Origin: DATDIC01 sp963777625
GTDB lineage: Bacteria; Pseudomonadota; Alphaproteobacteria; Acetobacterales; Acetobacteraceae
Direction of reading: 5' to 3'
Length of the DNA: 64,000 bases
NCBI GenBank assembly: GCA_963777625.1
Contig: CAVZRO010000033.1
Coordinates: forward strand, 62,001-126,000
In this document: in pieces, positions 46,454-55,486 of the stretch
Numbering within the stretch: the first letter of the stretch is position 1
Layout: each line of letters opens with the position of its first letter
Position numbers and translations under genes: made by a program
Notes under the pieces: model-generated
Database searches by the model: none
What the model was told of the DNA's origin: nothing
The model's input: only the letters and a program-made list of their open reading frames with translations

Positions 46454-47289
46454 GATGCGACGATCTCGGCCTGGTTGCGTCCGGCAACCGGAAACAGTGC
46501 GTTCCGCTCGATCCAGGTCTGCAGGAACTGGCGCAGACGTTCGCTTCGCGGGGCGCGGAACAGGGTTTCCGGCGGGCCTTCCTCGACGATCGCGCCGTGA
46601 TCGATAAACACCACGCGGCTGGCCACCTGCGCGGCGAACCCCATTTCGTGCGTGACGACCACCATCGTCATGCCCTCGGCAGCCAGCGACCGAATGACCT
46701 GAAGCACCTCGCCCACCAGTTCCGGATCGAGCGAGGAGGTTGGCTCGTCGAACAGGATCACCGACGGATCGATCGCCAGCGCGCGGGCGATCCCGACACG
46801 CTGCTGCTGTCCGCCGGAGAGCTGGGCCGGATAGGCGGACAGCTTGTCCGACAGTCCGACCTTGGCGAGCATGGCACGCCCGATCCTGCCTGCCTCGTCG
46901 CGGCTTTTTCGCTGCACCAGGATCAGCGGCTGCGTCACGTTTTCCAGCACCGTGAGATGCGGCCACAGATTGAACTGCTGAAACACCATGGCGATGCCGC
47001 GCCGCAGACGGTTGATGCGAGCAGTGACGTCAGGTACGCGCTTGCCGTCCGCGGTAATGCGATAGCCGAGCAGTTTACCGTTCACCAGCACCGCACCTTC
47101 ACCATAGTCCTCCAGAAAGTTCAGGCACCGCAGCAGGGTGCTTTTTCCCGAACCGGACGGACCGATCACGCACACCACCTCGGACGGATGGATCGCCAGC
47201 GAGATCGACCTGAGAACCTGCTGAGTTCCGTACCACTTGGACAGACCGTCCGCGGCAATGACGGGACGCCGATCCGGCCTGTCGTTCAT
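46450..47289 (-). CDS. Polar amino acid-type ABC transporter ATPase (HisP/GlnQ-like)
   Basis: A 279-residue ATPase. Walker A GPSGSGKST, signature LSGGQQQRV, Walker B VILFDEPTSSLD, and MVVVTHEMGFAAQVASRVVF are PAAT-family traits. ATG 47289 overlaps the permease stop. The frame continues open upstream through the permease region; that part is not coding in this frame. Its stop overlaps the synthetase ATG by four bases. Confidence 0.93.
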   Translation of the reverse strand: MNDRPDRRPVIAADGLSKWYGTQQVLRSISLAIHPSEVVCVIGPSGSGKSTLLRCLNFLEDYGEGAVLVNGKLLGYRITADGKRVPDVTARINRLRRGIAMVFQQFNLWPHLTVLENVTQPLILVQRKSRDEAGRIGRAMLAKVGLSDKLSAYPAQLSGGQQQRVGIARALAIDPSVILFDEPTSSLDPELVGEVLQVIRSLAAEGMTMVVVTHEMGFAAQVASRVVFIDHGAIVEEGPPETLFRAPRSERLRQFLQTWIERNALFPVAGRNQAEIVAS

Positions 47290-47954
47290 GCGAGGCCCAT
47301 CGTGTGACGCGACAGCCGCCGCTCGGCGGCATGACCCAGCCACGCCGTCAATTCCACCAGCAACCAGTAACCGAGCGCCAACGCCAGATAGGGCTCGACG
47401 AAGGCAAACGTCTCCAGCGTCATGCCGGTGACCTGAAACGTCAGCTCGGGGATCGTGATGATCGACAGGATTGCCGTGTCCTTCAGAATGATGATGAGCA
47501 GGTTGATCGAGGGCGGCAGCATCAGCACGAGCGCCTGCGGCATGACGACATGAACAAGCGTATGCTTGGTCGAATAGCCGAAGGCCCGTGCCGCCTGGAT
47601 CTGTCCCGCGGGCACACTGGTAAGCCCGGCCCGGAACAGCTCGGCAAAATACGCTCCGCCGTACAGTCCGAGACCGAGCAGCCCGGCGGCCATCGCGCTC
47701 ATTGTGATGCCGATCTGCGGGCCGCCATAGTAGAGTAGGAAAAGCTGCACCAGCAGGGGTGTGCCGCGGAACAGTTCCACATAGCAGCGAATCGCGACGC
47801 GCACACGCCGGGGCCCGAACGTGAGCAGCGTGCCAAGGATTGCGCCGACAACAATGCTGATGGCCGAGCCGGCGATCCATATTTCGATCGTGAGCCCCAG
47901 CCCGGAGAGCAGCTCCGGGGCGTATTGCACCAGCAAGCGCGGATCGAAGCTCAT
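47286..47954 (-). CDS. Polar amino acid-type ABC transporter permease (HisM/HisQ-like)
   Basis: A 222-residue permease with about five transmembrane helices. Hallmarks are ELFRGTPLLVQLFLLYYGGP, then GGAYFAELFRAGLTSVPAGQ and QAARAFGYSTKHTLVHVVMP (EAA-like loop). It forms a heterodimer with the permease encoded just upstream, whose stop it overlaps (ATGA). Confidence 0.92.
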   Translation of the reverse strand: MSFDPRLLVQYAPELLSGLGLTIEIWIAGSAISIVVGAILGTLLTFGPRRVRVAIRCYVELFRGTPLLVQLFLLYYGGPQIGITMSAMAAGLLGLGLYGGAYFAELFRAGLTSVPAGQIQAARAFGYSTKHTLVHVVMPQALVLMLPPSINLLIIILKDTAILSIITIPELTFQVTGMTLETFAFVEPYLALALGYWLLVELTAWLGHAAERRLSRHTMGLA

Positions 47955-48627
47955 AGCGCCGGCGTCAGCATGCCGCGGGACAGTCGTCGTTCCGCGAGGG
48001 TTCCGGCCGCCGCCAGAACCAGGTTGATCATCAGGTACACGGCAGCAGCGGTTGAATACCAGAAGATCGGCCGCATGTTGCGCGCGACGATATTTTGCGT
48101 GACCCGCGTCAGGTCGGCGACACCGACCACCGATACCAGCGACGACGCCTTCAGGATGGAGATGATTTCATTGACCATCGCCGGGGCGGCCGCACGCAGC
48201 GCCTGCGGCAGCAGGATGCGTCGCCAAGTCTGCAGGTTGCTGTAGCCGAAGGCCCTGGCTGCCGCGCGCTGTCCGACCGGGACGACGAGAAATCCCCCCG
48301 CAGGTTCTCCGCCTGATACGCCGCTGTGCAGACCCCGAGCGCGATGGCAGCGGCAACGAAGGACGGCAGATCCAGCCCGAAGAACGGCAGCAGGTAATAC
48401 ACGACCAGAAGCTGAACCAGCAGCGGCACCCCGCGGAAGATGCTGACGTAGAGCCCGCCCGCCCGACGTGCCAGCCAGCCCGAAGACAGCCGTGCGGCGC
48501 AGACCGGGGCGGCCAGGACGAACCCAAGGATGATCGCCGCGAACGACACCGCGATGGTCATGGCTGCACCGACGAGCACCAGCCACAGGCTGACGGCGAT
48601 CGATGTTGTCCCGAGGAACGCGTTCAC
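47951..48627 (-). pseudogene. Polar amino acid-type ABC transporter permease, frameshifted
   Basis: Second permease of the importer, about 225 residues when repaired. The first part (from 48627) has VSIFRGVPLLVQLLVVYYLL and TAAYQAENLRG. At a run of six C on the plus strand (about 48295-48300) the frame is lost; seven would give NLRGGFLVVPVGQRAAARAF. The second part, in the other frame, is intact: FGYSNLQTWRRILLPQALRA and MVNEIISILKASSLVSVVGV. A homopolymer error is the simplest cause. Confidence 0.87.
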
Positions 48628-48642
48628 GCCAAGCCGCCCGTG

Positions 48643-49491
48643 TCAGTGAACGGGCGGCGGCACATTCTCATACGGCAGCGTCACCGGTGTTCCGAACCAT
48701 TTGATCTGCAGGTCCTTGATGGTGCCGTCCTTGTCGAATTTCGTGATCTCGGCGTTCAGCGCATCGAGCAACGGCACCGAGGCAGGGGTCTTCGGCAGCA
48801 CCCAGGCCAGATAGGCGGGCGGCCCGAACGGCGGCAGCACCACCTGGAATTGCGGGTTGTTCTTTTGCAGGTACAACAAATTCGGCAGCGACGTCGCGAC
48901 GGCGGAAACGCGCCCGGCCGCCAGGTCGGCATAGGCATTGGGGCTGCCGATATAGACCTTGATCTCCTTGGCGCCGCCGGGAAGCGTCTTGGCGTAATCT
49001 TCCAGCGTCTGGAGCTGCTCCGAGCCCTTCGTGCTGGCCACCACCTTGCCCTGGATGTCGGCCGGCTTGGTGATGGAGTTGTCATCGGCCCGCTTGACGA
49101 GTGCCACGGTCGCGTCGCCGATCGGCAATGTCATGTAATAGCGCTCGAGCCGTGCCTTGGACCTGGTGGTTCCAGCAACCACCATGTCGAACTTCTTTGC
49201 CTCCAGCGCCGGCAAAACGCTGGCCCAGGGAAGATCGACCCAGCTCACCTTCACGCCCCAGTCCTTGGCCATCCGGTCGATCAGGTCGACGTCGAAGCCC
49301 ACAGGCTTTTCGCCTTCCAGGAATTCGAACGGCGCAAACTGCAATTCCGTACCGACGACGATCTCGCCGCGCTGTTTGATCTTTGCAAATGTATCCTGCG
49401 CTATCGCCGGACTGTGCAGAACGAAGACAGAGACGGCGAGGACACAAAAGCCCCAGGCCCATCTGACAGCGTTGAATTGCAAGTGCGGCAT
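48643..49491 (-). CDS. Polar amino acid-type ABC transporter substrate-binding protein, family 3
   Basis: A 282-residue periplasmic binding protein. The signal peptide is WGFCVLAVSVFVLHSPAIA; the mature start is QDTFAKIKQRGEIVVGTELQ followed by FAPFEFLEGEKPVGFDVDLI, the classical family-3 pattern. KFDMVVAGTTRSKARLERYY and GSPNAYADLAAGRVSAVATS continue it. The ATG at 49491 puts the signal peptide at the normal position. It leads the operon; relatives bind amino acids, opines or small carboxylates. Confidence 0.92.
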   Translation of the reverse strand: MPHLQFNAVRWAWGFCVLAVSVFVLHSPAIAQDTFAKIKQRGEIVVGTELQFAPFEFLEGEKPVGFDVDLIDRMAKDWGVKVSWVDLPWASVLPALEAKKFDMVVAGTTRSKARLERYYMTLPIGDATVALVKRADDNSITKPADIQGKVVASTKGSEQLQTLEDYAKTLPGGAKEIKVYIGSPNAYADLAAGRVSAVATSLPNLLYLQKNNPQFQVVLPPFGPPAYLAWVLPKTPASVPLLDALNAEITKFDKDGTIKDLQIKWFGTPVTLPYENVPPPVH

Positions 49492-49658
49492 TTTGTTGGC
49501 TCCTGCGTCTGGCGGCAATCCGGGGAATGTTGGCAGCGTGATGCGGCGTGGCGGTTCCGGTCGGTGGCATCGACCCCACATCGGCCATGGCAACATGATC
49601 AAGCTCCGCTCTGCAAAGAAACTACAACAGCAACGGCATCAGGCCAAGGCGAAAGGTG

Positions 49659-50327
49659 TCATGGGATGATCTCTCCGCGCTCGATGGTGTAGACACGCTC
49701 CACCAGCGAGACGAGCAAGGCAGGATTGGATTCGGTGATCAGGATCGCCGTATCCGGTCGCTGCCGCCGGAGATTCGCCAACGTCTCGGCGTAGCGCCGT
49801 GCCACCGCGGGCGCGAGTCCCTGGAACGGCTCGTCCAGCAGCAGCAGACGGTCGCCGATCATCAATGCGCGGCCGAGTGCCGCCATCTTCTGCTGTCCGC
49901 CGCTCAACACGCCCGCAGGCCGCCGGGCGAGAGGCTCCAATTCGGGCAGCAGCGTACAGATCGCCGTCAGACGGCGCTCGACCTCCGCGGCGGCGGCGCC
50001 GCACGCCTCGGCCGGAAGCCGCAAATTCTCGGCCACCGTCAGCGTCGCAATCAGCCGCCGGTCCTCCGGGACGTATCCGGTGCCGAGCCTGGCTCGGCGC
50101 GCCGGTTCCCAAGACTCCACCGGCTCACCGCCCATCTGAATGCGCCCGCGGCTCGGGATCAGCCCCATCACCGCACGCAGCGTCGTCGTCTTGCCGGCGC
50201 CGTTATGGCCGACCAAGCCGACGCTTTGCCCGTTCGGCACCATAAGGCTGACACGCCGCAATATGCGGGCGCCGGCCAAGGTAACGTCGAGTCCGGACAC
50301 CGAGAGCGCCGGAGCTTTGCCGTTCAC
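49659..50327 (-). CDS. Branched-chain amino acid-type ABC transporter ATPase, LivF-like
   Basis: A 222-residue ATPase. Walker A GHNGAGKTT, the LivF-specific GYVPEDRRLIATLTVAENLR, signature LSGGQQKM and Walker B LLLLDEPFQGL (LAP) are present. The start is the GTG at 50327 overlapping the LivG stop. It is the last gene of a nine-gene operon that begins with a molybdenum hydroxylase. Confidence 0.92.
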   Translation of the reverse strand: MNGKAPALSVSGLDVTLAGARILRRVSLMVPNGQSVGLVGHNGAGKTTTLRAVMGLIPSRGRIQMGGEPVESWEPARRARLGTGYVPEDRRLIATLTVAENLRLPAEACGAAAAEVERRLTAICTLLPELEPLARRPAGVLSGGQQKMAALGRALMIGDRLLLLDEPFQGLAPAVARRYAETLANLRRQRPDTAILITESNPALLVSLVERVYTIERGEIIP

Positions 50328-51067
50328 AGCACGCGGGCCTTCACGTCGGGATCCGCCAACACCTCCTGCGGCGGTCCCACCCGAAGCAGACGCCCTTCCA
50401 CCCACACGGCCACGCGGTCGGCAAAGCGCGCGACCACCTCCATGTCGTGTTCCACGAACACCGCACTCACGCCGCGTGCACGAAGCGCAGCGACAAGGCG
50501 CGTCATGAGTCCCAGCTTCTCGGCGCTGCTGACACCGCTGGTCGGTTCGTCGAGAAGCATGATCTGCGGCGACAACGCCAGCGCCATCGCCACGTCCAGC
50601 AGCTTGCGTGAACCTTCGGGGATCGCACGGGCAGGCAATTCTGCCACCAGCTCAAGGTCACACAGCCTGAGCAGTCCGGCGACCTCGTCGGCAAGTGCGG
50701 CGGATGCGAGGGGATGAAACGGACGCCAGAAGCCGGCCCGCCCCGCCGACACGGCGAACCGCAGGTGATCGAGCACGCTGCGCTGCAGGAAAAGTTGGGG
50801 GTGCTGGAACGCCCGGGCGATCCCGATCCGGGCAATTGCCCGTGGGGTCAATCCAAGGATCGACCGGCCGCCGACCCGGACCTCGCCGCTATCGGGCCGC
50901 AAATAGCCGGTGCAGATATTCAGGAACGTGCTCTTGCCGGCCCCGTTTTGACCGATGATGGCAAGGAATTCACCCGCCGACAGGCCGAGGCTCACATCGT
51001 CCACCGCGCGGACGCCGCCAAAGCTGAGATGAAGGTGCGTCGCCTCCAGCAGCACCGCACCGGTCAT
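50324..51067 (-). CDS. Branched-chain amino acid-type ABC transporter ATPase, LivG-like
   Basis: A 247-residue ATPase. LHLSFGGVRAVDDVSLGLSA, Walker A GQNGAGKST, and the LivG-type AFQHPQLFLQRSVLDHLRFA are seen. Walker B is IMLLDEPTSGV. The signature sequence is degenerate (IPEGSRKLLDVAMALA), as common in LivG. ATG 51067 overlaps the LivM stop by four bases. Confidence 0.92.
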   Translation of the reverse strand: MTGAVLLEATHLHLSFGGVRAVDDVSLGLSAGEFLAIIGQNGAGKSTFLNICTGYLRPDSGEVRVGGRSILGLTPRAIARIGIARAFQHPQLFLQRSVLDHLRFAVSAGRAGFWRPFHPLASAALADEVAGLLRLCDLELVAELPARAIPEGSRKLLDVAMALALSPQIMLLDEPTSGVSSAEKLGLMTRLVAALRARGVSAVFVEHDMEVVARFADRVAVWVEGRLLRVGPPQEVLADPDVKARVL

Positions 51068-52041
51068 CGGATGCCGCCACGCGGCAACCCGCGCTCCCGC
51101 GTTCGCTCGGGCCACAGCGTCGCCGCGCATGTCTCAACCAATCCGGCAAGACCGCCGCGGGCGAACCGGATCACCAGCAGGATGACCGCGCCCAGCAGGA
51201 TCTCCCAGCTATTGCTTAGATATTGCGCCGCCGAGATGCTGAGTAGCTCATACAGCGCCGCCCCCAGGAACGGCCCCAGCACGCCGCTGCCGCCAAGCAC
51301 CGCGATCACCACGAATTCCGTCGATGTCGTCCAGTAGACGGCATCCGGTGCGACATGCCCGACCGCGGTCGCCGAGATCGCGCCCCCGAACCCGGCCAGG
51401 AAGCCCGACAATGTGTACGCCTGCAACAATACCCGGTTGGCGGAGATGCCGAGGTATTCGACCCGGATTTCGCGATCTTCGATCGCACCCAATGCCCAGC
51501 CGGCGGGGCTGCGCAGGTAGCGTCTGATAACCACGCCCAACAGCAGTGCGCTGCCGAGGCTGAGATAGAACAGCCAGCGCCCGAACGCCTGTGGACGAAG
51601 CTGCGCGCCGACGACGCCGCTCACGTCCACCACCAGCCCGTCCGAACCGCCGGTCAGGTTGTACGACTTGAGCAGGATCGAATATGCGACCATGGCCATC
51701 GCCAGGTTGAGCATGGCAAAGAACACGCCGCGGTAGCGCACGACGAACAGGCCGGTCAGAACCGCGGTCACCGCACCGGCGCCCGCACCGGCCAGCAACA
51801 GGACGATACCGAAACGTCCGGCGAGTGGTGAAAGAAAGGCCACTGTGTAGCCGCCGATGCCATAGAACAGGGCATGCCCGAACGAGATCAGCCCCGCCTC
51901 GAGCATCAGGGCGACTGCGAGGCCGGCGAACCCCGCGGATAGCACGATGGTGAACTGGAACGTGTCGCGCGGCAGGATCACCGGCAGTACCGCATAGCAG
52001 GCGAGCAGAATGGCAAGCGACGCAGCGCGGGCCGCTCGCAT
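51064..52041 (-). CDS. Branched-chain amino acid-type ABC transporter permease, LivM-like
   Basis: A 325-residue permease, about nine helices. LivM traits are GLISFGHALFYGIGGYTVAF, VLTGLFVVRYRGVFFAMLNL and the EAA-like AIEDREIRVEYLGISANRVL. The C-terminal GPFLGAALYELLSISAAQYL is usual. It lies one base after the LivH stop. Confidence 0.92.
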   Translation of the reverse strand: MRAARAASLAILLACYAVLPVILPRDTFQFTIVLSAGFAGLAVALMLEAGLISFGHALFYGIGGYTVAFLSPLAGRFGIVLLLAGAGAGAVTAVLTGLFVVRYRGVFFAMLNLAMAMVAYSILLKSYNLTGGSDGLVVDVSGVVGAQLRPQAFGRWLFYLSLGSALLLGVVIRRYLRSPAGWALGAIEDREIRVEYLGISANRVLLQAYTLSGFLAGFGGAISATAVGHVAPDAVYWTTSTEFVVIAVLGGSGVLGPFLGAALYELLSISAAQYLSNSWEILLGAVILLVIRFARGGLAGLVETCAATLWPERTRERGLPRGGIR

Positions 52042-52042
52042 G

Positions 52043-52957
52043 TCAGATGCTCCGCTGGTGGATGGGACCGAACAGCCCGACCGGACGGACCAGCAGCACC
52101 AGCAGCATGATCAGGAACGGCGCCACGGTGCTGAGCACAGGCAGGAAGAACACCGCCAGGGAATGAGCGATGCCGATGATGACCGATGCTACGACCGCCC
52201 CTTCGATCTGCCCCAGGCCGGCGATGGCAACCACCGCGAACGACAGCACCAACATGTCGGCGCCGATCCCGATGCTCACTCCCACGGTCGGCGATGCCAG
52301 CGCGCCGCCAAGCGCGGCAAGCACGGCGCCCAGGGTAAAGCTCAGGACGCGCACCGGTCCGACCCGTATCCCCATTGCCGATGCCATCTCCGCGTCGGCG
52401 GCAACGGCGATCATCCAGCGCCCGGTCCGGCTGTGCCGCAGAAAAACACGCAGCGCGAGCAGCACAAGCGCGGCCAGCGGCACCAGCAGAAGCTGATAGT
52501 TCGTATGCAGAAGGCCGCCGATCCGCGTCGCCCCCAGCAGCCCGAGAGCACCACCGGAGTAATAGGGCGAGGTGCCGAACACCAACTTCTGCGCGTCCTC
52601 AAGCATCAGGAACGCCGCGAAAGTCGCCAGCAGTTGGATATTCTCCCGACGCGTGGCCGGCTCGATGTCGAAGGTCCAGCGCAGCAGCAGGCGCTCCAAC
52701 GGCGGACCGAGCAGGACGCCCACCACCAGCGCGCTCAGGAACAGCCCGGGATAGATGAAATAGTGCGGCAGGCCGATCGCGCCGATCAGCCCCCAGACCC
52801 AGGCGGCCATGAAGGCGCCGATGGCATAGAAACTGCCATGCGCCGCATTCAGGACCTTGAGCACGCCGAAGATCAGGCTGAGCCCGACGGCGACGAGAAA
52901 CAGCGTGGCACCCGAGGTCACCCCGTTGATCGTCGCCGAAACGAACTGCCAGAACAT
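52043..52957 (-). CDS. Branched-chain amino acid-type ABC transporter permease, LivH-like
   Basis: A 304-residue permease with about eight helices. The LivH opening (INGVTSGATLFLVAVGLSLI, FGVLKVLNAAHGSFYAIGAF) and the loop MIAVAADAEMASAMGIRVGP with VRVLSFTLGAVLAALGGALA are diagnostic. It pairs with LivM to form the channel. Confidence 0.93.
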   Translation of the reverse strand: MFWQFVSATINGVTSGATLFLVAVGLSLIFGVLKVLNAAHGSFYAIGAFMAAWVWGLIGAIGLPHYFIYPGLFLSALVVGVLLGPPLERLLLRWTFDIEPATRRENIQLLATFAAFLMLEDAQKLVFGTSPYYSGGALGLLGATRIGGLLHTNYQLLLVPLAALVLLALRVFLRHSRTGRWMIAVAADAEMASAMGIRVGPVRVLSFTLGAVLAALGGALASPTVGVSIGIGADMLVLSFAVVAIAGLGQIEGAVVASVIIGIAHSLAVFFLPVLSTVAPFLIMLLVLLVRPVGLFGPIHQRSI

Positions 52958-52983
52958 TCCGGCTGCCGACCGGCTCCTTCCGC

Positions 52984-54285
52984 TTACGGAGTGTACTCGT
53001 GGGGTGCCGGAAGTTTCGCCAGCGCGTCAGGCGTCAGCTTGCCGATCCAGCCCTCTGCGCTCTCTCCCATCGGCGCCATGATCATGTCGGCCGGAAAGGT
53101 GATGATCTTGTTCAATACGGCGAACGGATAGGCCTTGGTGTGCACCGAAACACCCACCTGTTCGCCGTAGGTGGCCTGATGATCCTCCTGGATCTTCATG
53201 TCTCCGAGCATCGTCGGCACCGTCAGGCCGACGAGCGCCTGGGCGACATCCGCGTTGGCCGGCCACGCACCGCCGCTCTTTTTCAGCGCCGTCTGATACC
53301 CGTCGCGCAGTGCCAGTAGCGCCCGCTGGATCGTAAACGGATAGGGCGAGACTGGATATGCGTTGAAGCGCTGATGATAGTCGCTGACGAATTTCGCCAC
53401 CTCGGGATTGGCGATCGTGCCGGGATGCATCAGGTAGCCGTGCTCCGCACCGACCACCACGCCGTCCGGCAGCGCGTTCATGCCCTGAATATCGCCCTGC
53501 GTTCCGGCCGCCAGCGCGACCAGCCCCTGGCTGAACACGCCCTGCGCAACGCCCTGCTGGATCATCGCCACCACATCACCGCCCCACAGGCTGGAATAGA
53601 CGAGCCCCGGGCGCTCGCCCGACAGGCGGGACAGCTCGCTGGTGTAGTCACCGGAGAAGAGCGCGGGAAACAGCGCGGTGCCGAGCTTGACCTGCGGGTT
53701 CAGCCGCTGCATCGCCTGAGTGAAGTATTTCCACTCGTCGCGGCCGAACGCGTAGTCGGGGTTTAGCCCGGCAATGTCCTTGATCGCCGGATACATCTTG
53801 GCGATGTAGAGCGCCATTGCTACCGCGTTGGACGATGCCGGCGGAATCGTGCGGAAGATCCACTTGTAAGAATGGCCTTCGAACAGCGAGTTGGTGTCGC
53901 AATCCGAAAGGATCGTCAGCACCGACATCTGCTCCGCCACCGGCGCGATGGCCAGGCAATCGGCGCTCGACGCGTAGCCGATCACCGCGGCGACATCGCC
54001 GGCCACCGAGCGCAGCTCGGCGACGTTCTTGGTCGGCCCTCCGGATTCGTCGATGAACTGCACCTGCATCGGCACGCCGTCGATGCCGCCGGCGTGGTTG
54101 ATCTCGTCGATGGTCAGCTTCGCCGCATCGGCGGTCGGGCCGCCGACCACGGCGCCCGAACTGGAAAAGAAGGTCACGATCGCGATTTTCACCGCCGCCG
54201 GCTTCGTCGTCGCAGCGTGCGTTACAGCCGGGCCGATCGCCATGGCGATCGCCAGACAAGCTGTCGACCAGACGGTCTTTTTCAT
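52984..54285 (-). CDS. Branched-chain amino acid-type ABC transporter substrate-binding protein (LivK family)
   Basis: A 433-residue periplasmic binding protein of the Peripla_BP_6 family. Sec signal: KKTVWSTACLAIAMAIGPAV then THA. Mature part has VKIAIVTFFSSSGAVVGGPT, DEINHAGGIDGVPMQVQFID and DVAAVIGYASSADCLAIAPV. GGAGGGGACC precedes the ATG at 54285. Members of this family in catabolic operons often bind aromatic or heterocyclic acids rather than amino acids, which fits its position behind a molybdenum hydroxylase. Confidence 0.92.
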   Translation of the reverse strand: MKKTVWSTACLAIAMAIGPAVTHAATTKPAAVKIAIVTFFSSSGAVVGGPTADAAKLTIDEINHAGGIDGVPMQVQFIDESGGPTKNVAELRSVAGDVAAVIGYASSADCLAIAPVAEQMSVLTILSDCDTNSLFEGHSYKWIFRTIPPASSNAVAMALYIAKMYPAIKDIAGLNPDYAFGRDEWKYFTQAMQRLNPQVKLGTALFPALFSGDYTSELSRLSGERPGLVYSSLWGGDVVAMIQQGVAQGVFSQGLVALAAGTQGDIQGMNALPDGVVVGAEHGYLMHPGTIANPEVAKFVSDYHQRFNAYPVSPYPFTIQRALLALRDGYQTALKKSGGAWPANADVAQALVGLTVPTMLGDMKIQEDHQATYGEQVGVSVHTKAYPFAVLNKIITFPADMIMAPMGESAEGWIGKLTPDALAKLPAPHEYTP

Positions 54286-54331
54286 GAGGTCCCCTCCTGT
54301 GGATTGCTTTTGTTTCTCGGTGTGGCCGCGG

Positions 54332-54988
54332 TCATCGATCGGCACCATCCCGCCGCCACGACAGCTTGCCGAACTGGCGGTGCAGCCAGCTCGCGAACAC
54401 TGACCAAAGCAGGCTGAACAGCCTGATTTCCCTCGCCGGCGCCGGGCTGACGTTACGCGCAGGCTTGGGGGGTACTGTTGCGGACTCCGCCGCTTGTGCG
54501 GGCGCCTCTACCGGAGACGCCGGCCCCAAGGGCGGTGCCTGCGCCTCCATTGCCGCGGCCAGATTGCGGGCGAACTCGTCGGTCAGCCGCTGGGCCACGC
54601 CCTGCACGATGGCGCCCCGGCTGAACTGCGCCAGGGTGCCGGCCAGCGCGAAATCGACCGTGACATCAACCCGCGTACCGGGATCCTGTTCGACGAGGCC
54701 GAAGCGGATATCCGCGCGCGCCCTGGAATTGTTCTTCTGATCGCGCCCCGTGCCGTGGATCGCGCCCGACCACGCCGCGTCGTCCATCCGCAACTCCGCG
54801 TCGCCGGCGAAGGCGGCGGTGATCGGACCCAGCTTGACCCGCATCTGTCCGTGCAGCCGATCAGTGTCGTCTGCCTTGTCCAGTGATGCACCAGGCATGC
54901 AGCCGGCTACGAGGTTCACGTCGTGGAATGCCCGCCACACCTCGGTGCGGGGAAACGGAACGACAAAGCTCTGGGTCAGCTCGGGCAT
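54332..54988 (-). CDS. CoxG-like SRPBCC protein
   Basis: A 218-residue protein. The CoxG (SRPBCC/polyketide cyclase-like) domain covers about residues 1-145: FVVPFPRTEVWRAFHDVNLV, AGCMPGASLDKADDTDRLHG and GAIVQGVAQRLTDEFARNLA. A Pro/Ala-rich linker and a basic hydrophobic tail (EIRLFSLLWSVFASWLHRQF) end it. Such a tail would attach it to the membrane, as proposed for CoxG of CO dehydrogenase, where it anchors the enzyme. It lies three bases after the CoxS-like gene. Confidence 0.9.
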   Translation of the reverse strand: MPELTQSFVVPFPRTEVWRAFHDVNLVAGCMPGASLDKADDTDRLHGQMRVKLGPITAAFAGDAELRMDDAAWSGAIHGTGRDQKNNSRARADIRFGLVEQDPGTRVDVTVDFALAGTLAQFSRGAIVQGVAQRLTDEFARNLAAAMEAQAPPLGPASPVEAPAQAAESATVPPKPARNVSPAPAREIRLFSLLWSVFASWLHRQFGKLSWRRDGADR

Positions 54989-54991
54989 CAG

Positions 54992-55486
54992 CTAACGCTG
55001 TCCCTTGCGGTCGTCGAGCACACGCCGAATCGCCTCCACAATGCCCACGTAGCCGGTACAGCGACACAGGTTCCCACTCATCTCGAGCCTGATACGGGCG
55101 TCGTCCGCATCGGGCAGACGACGCACCACGTCCCACGCGGAGATCAGCATCCCCGGCGTGCAGAACCCGCACTGCAAACCGTGTGCCGCCGAAAACGCCT
55201 CGCGCAGCGCGGCGGCGATCTCGTCGTCGCCCAGCCCCTCCACCGTCGTCACCGACCGGCCTTCACACGCCACGGCATAGGTAATGCAGGACCGGACGGG
55301 TTCGCCATCCAGCAGAACCGTGCAGGCGCCGCAGACGCCGTGCTCGCAGCCGAGATGAGTTCCGGTCAGCCGCTGCTGTTCGCGCAGGAAGTCGGCAAGA
55401 TGCGTCCGCGGCGTGGTGACGCCGACAACCTTCCTGGAGTTGACGGTCAGGCTGACCGGCCGGGCATTGGATGCTGCGGCGTTCAC
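54992..55486 (-). CDS. Molybdenum hydroxylase small subunit, 2x[2Fe-2S] (CoxS-like)
   Basis: A 164-residue electron-transfer subunit. The plant-ferredoxin-like cluster uses C47, C52, C55 and C67 (GCEHGVCGACTVLLDGEPVR). The second cluster uses C106, C109, C141 and C143 (GLQCGFCTPGM; GNLCRCTGY). All eight ligands are present. It passes electrons from the molybdenum centre of CoxL to the FAD of CoxM. ATGA overlaps the CoxM-like gene. Confidence 0.95.
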   Translation of the reverse strand: MNAAASNARPVSLTVNSRKVVGVTTPRTHLADFLREQQRLTGTHLGCEHGVCGACTVLLDGEPVRSCITYAVACEGRSVTTVEGLGDDEIAAALREAFSAAHGLQCGFCTPGMLISAWDVVRRLPDADDARIRLEMSGNLCRCTGYVGIVEAIRRVLDDRKGQR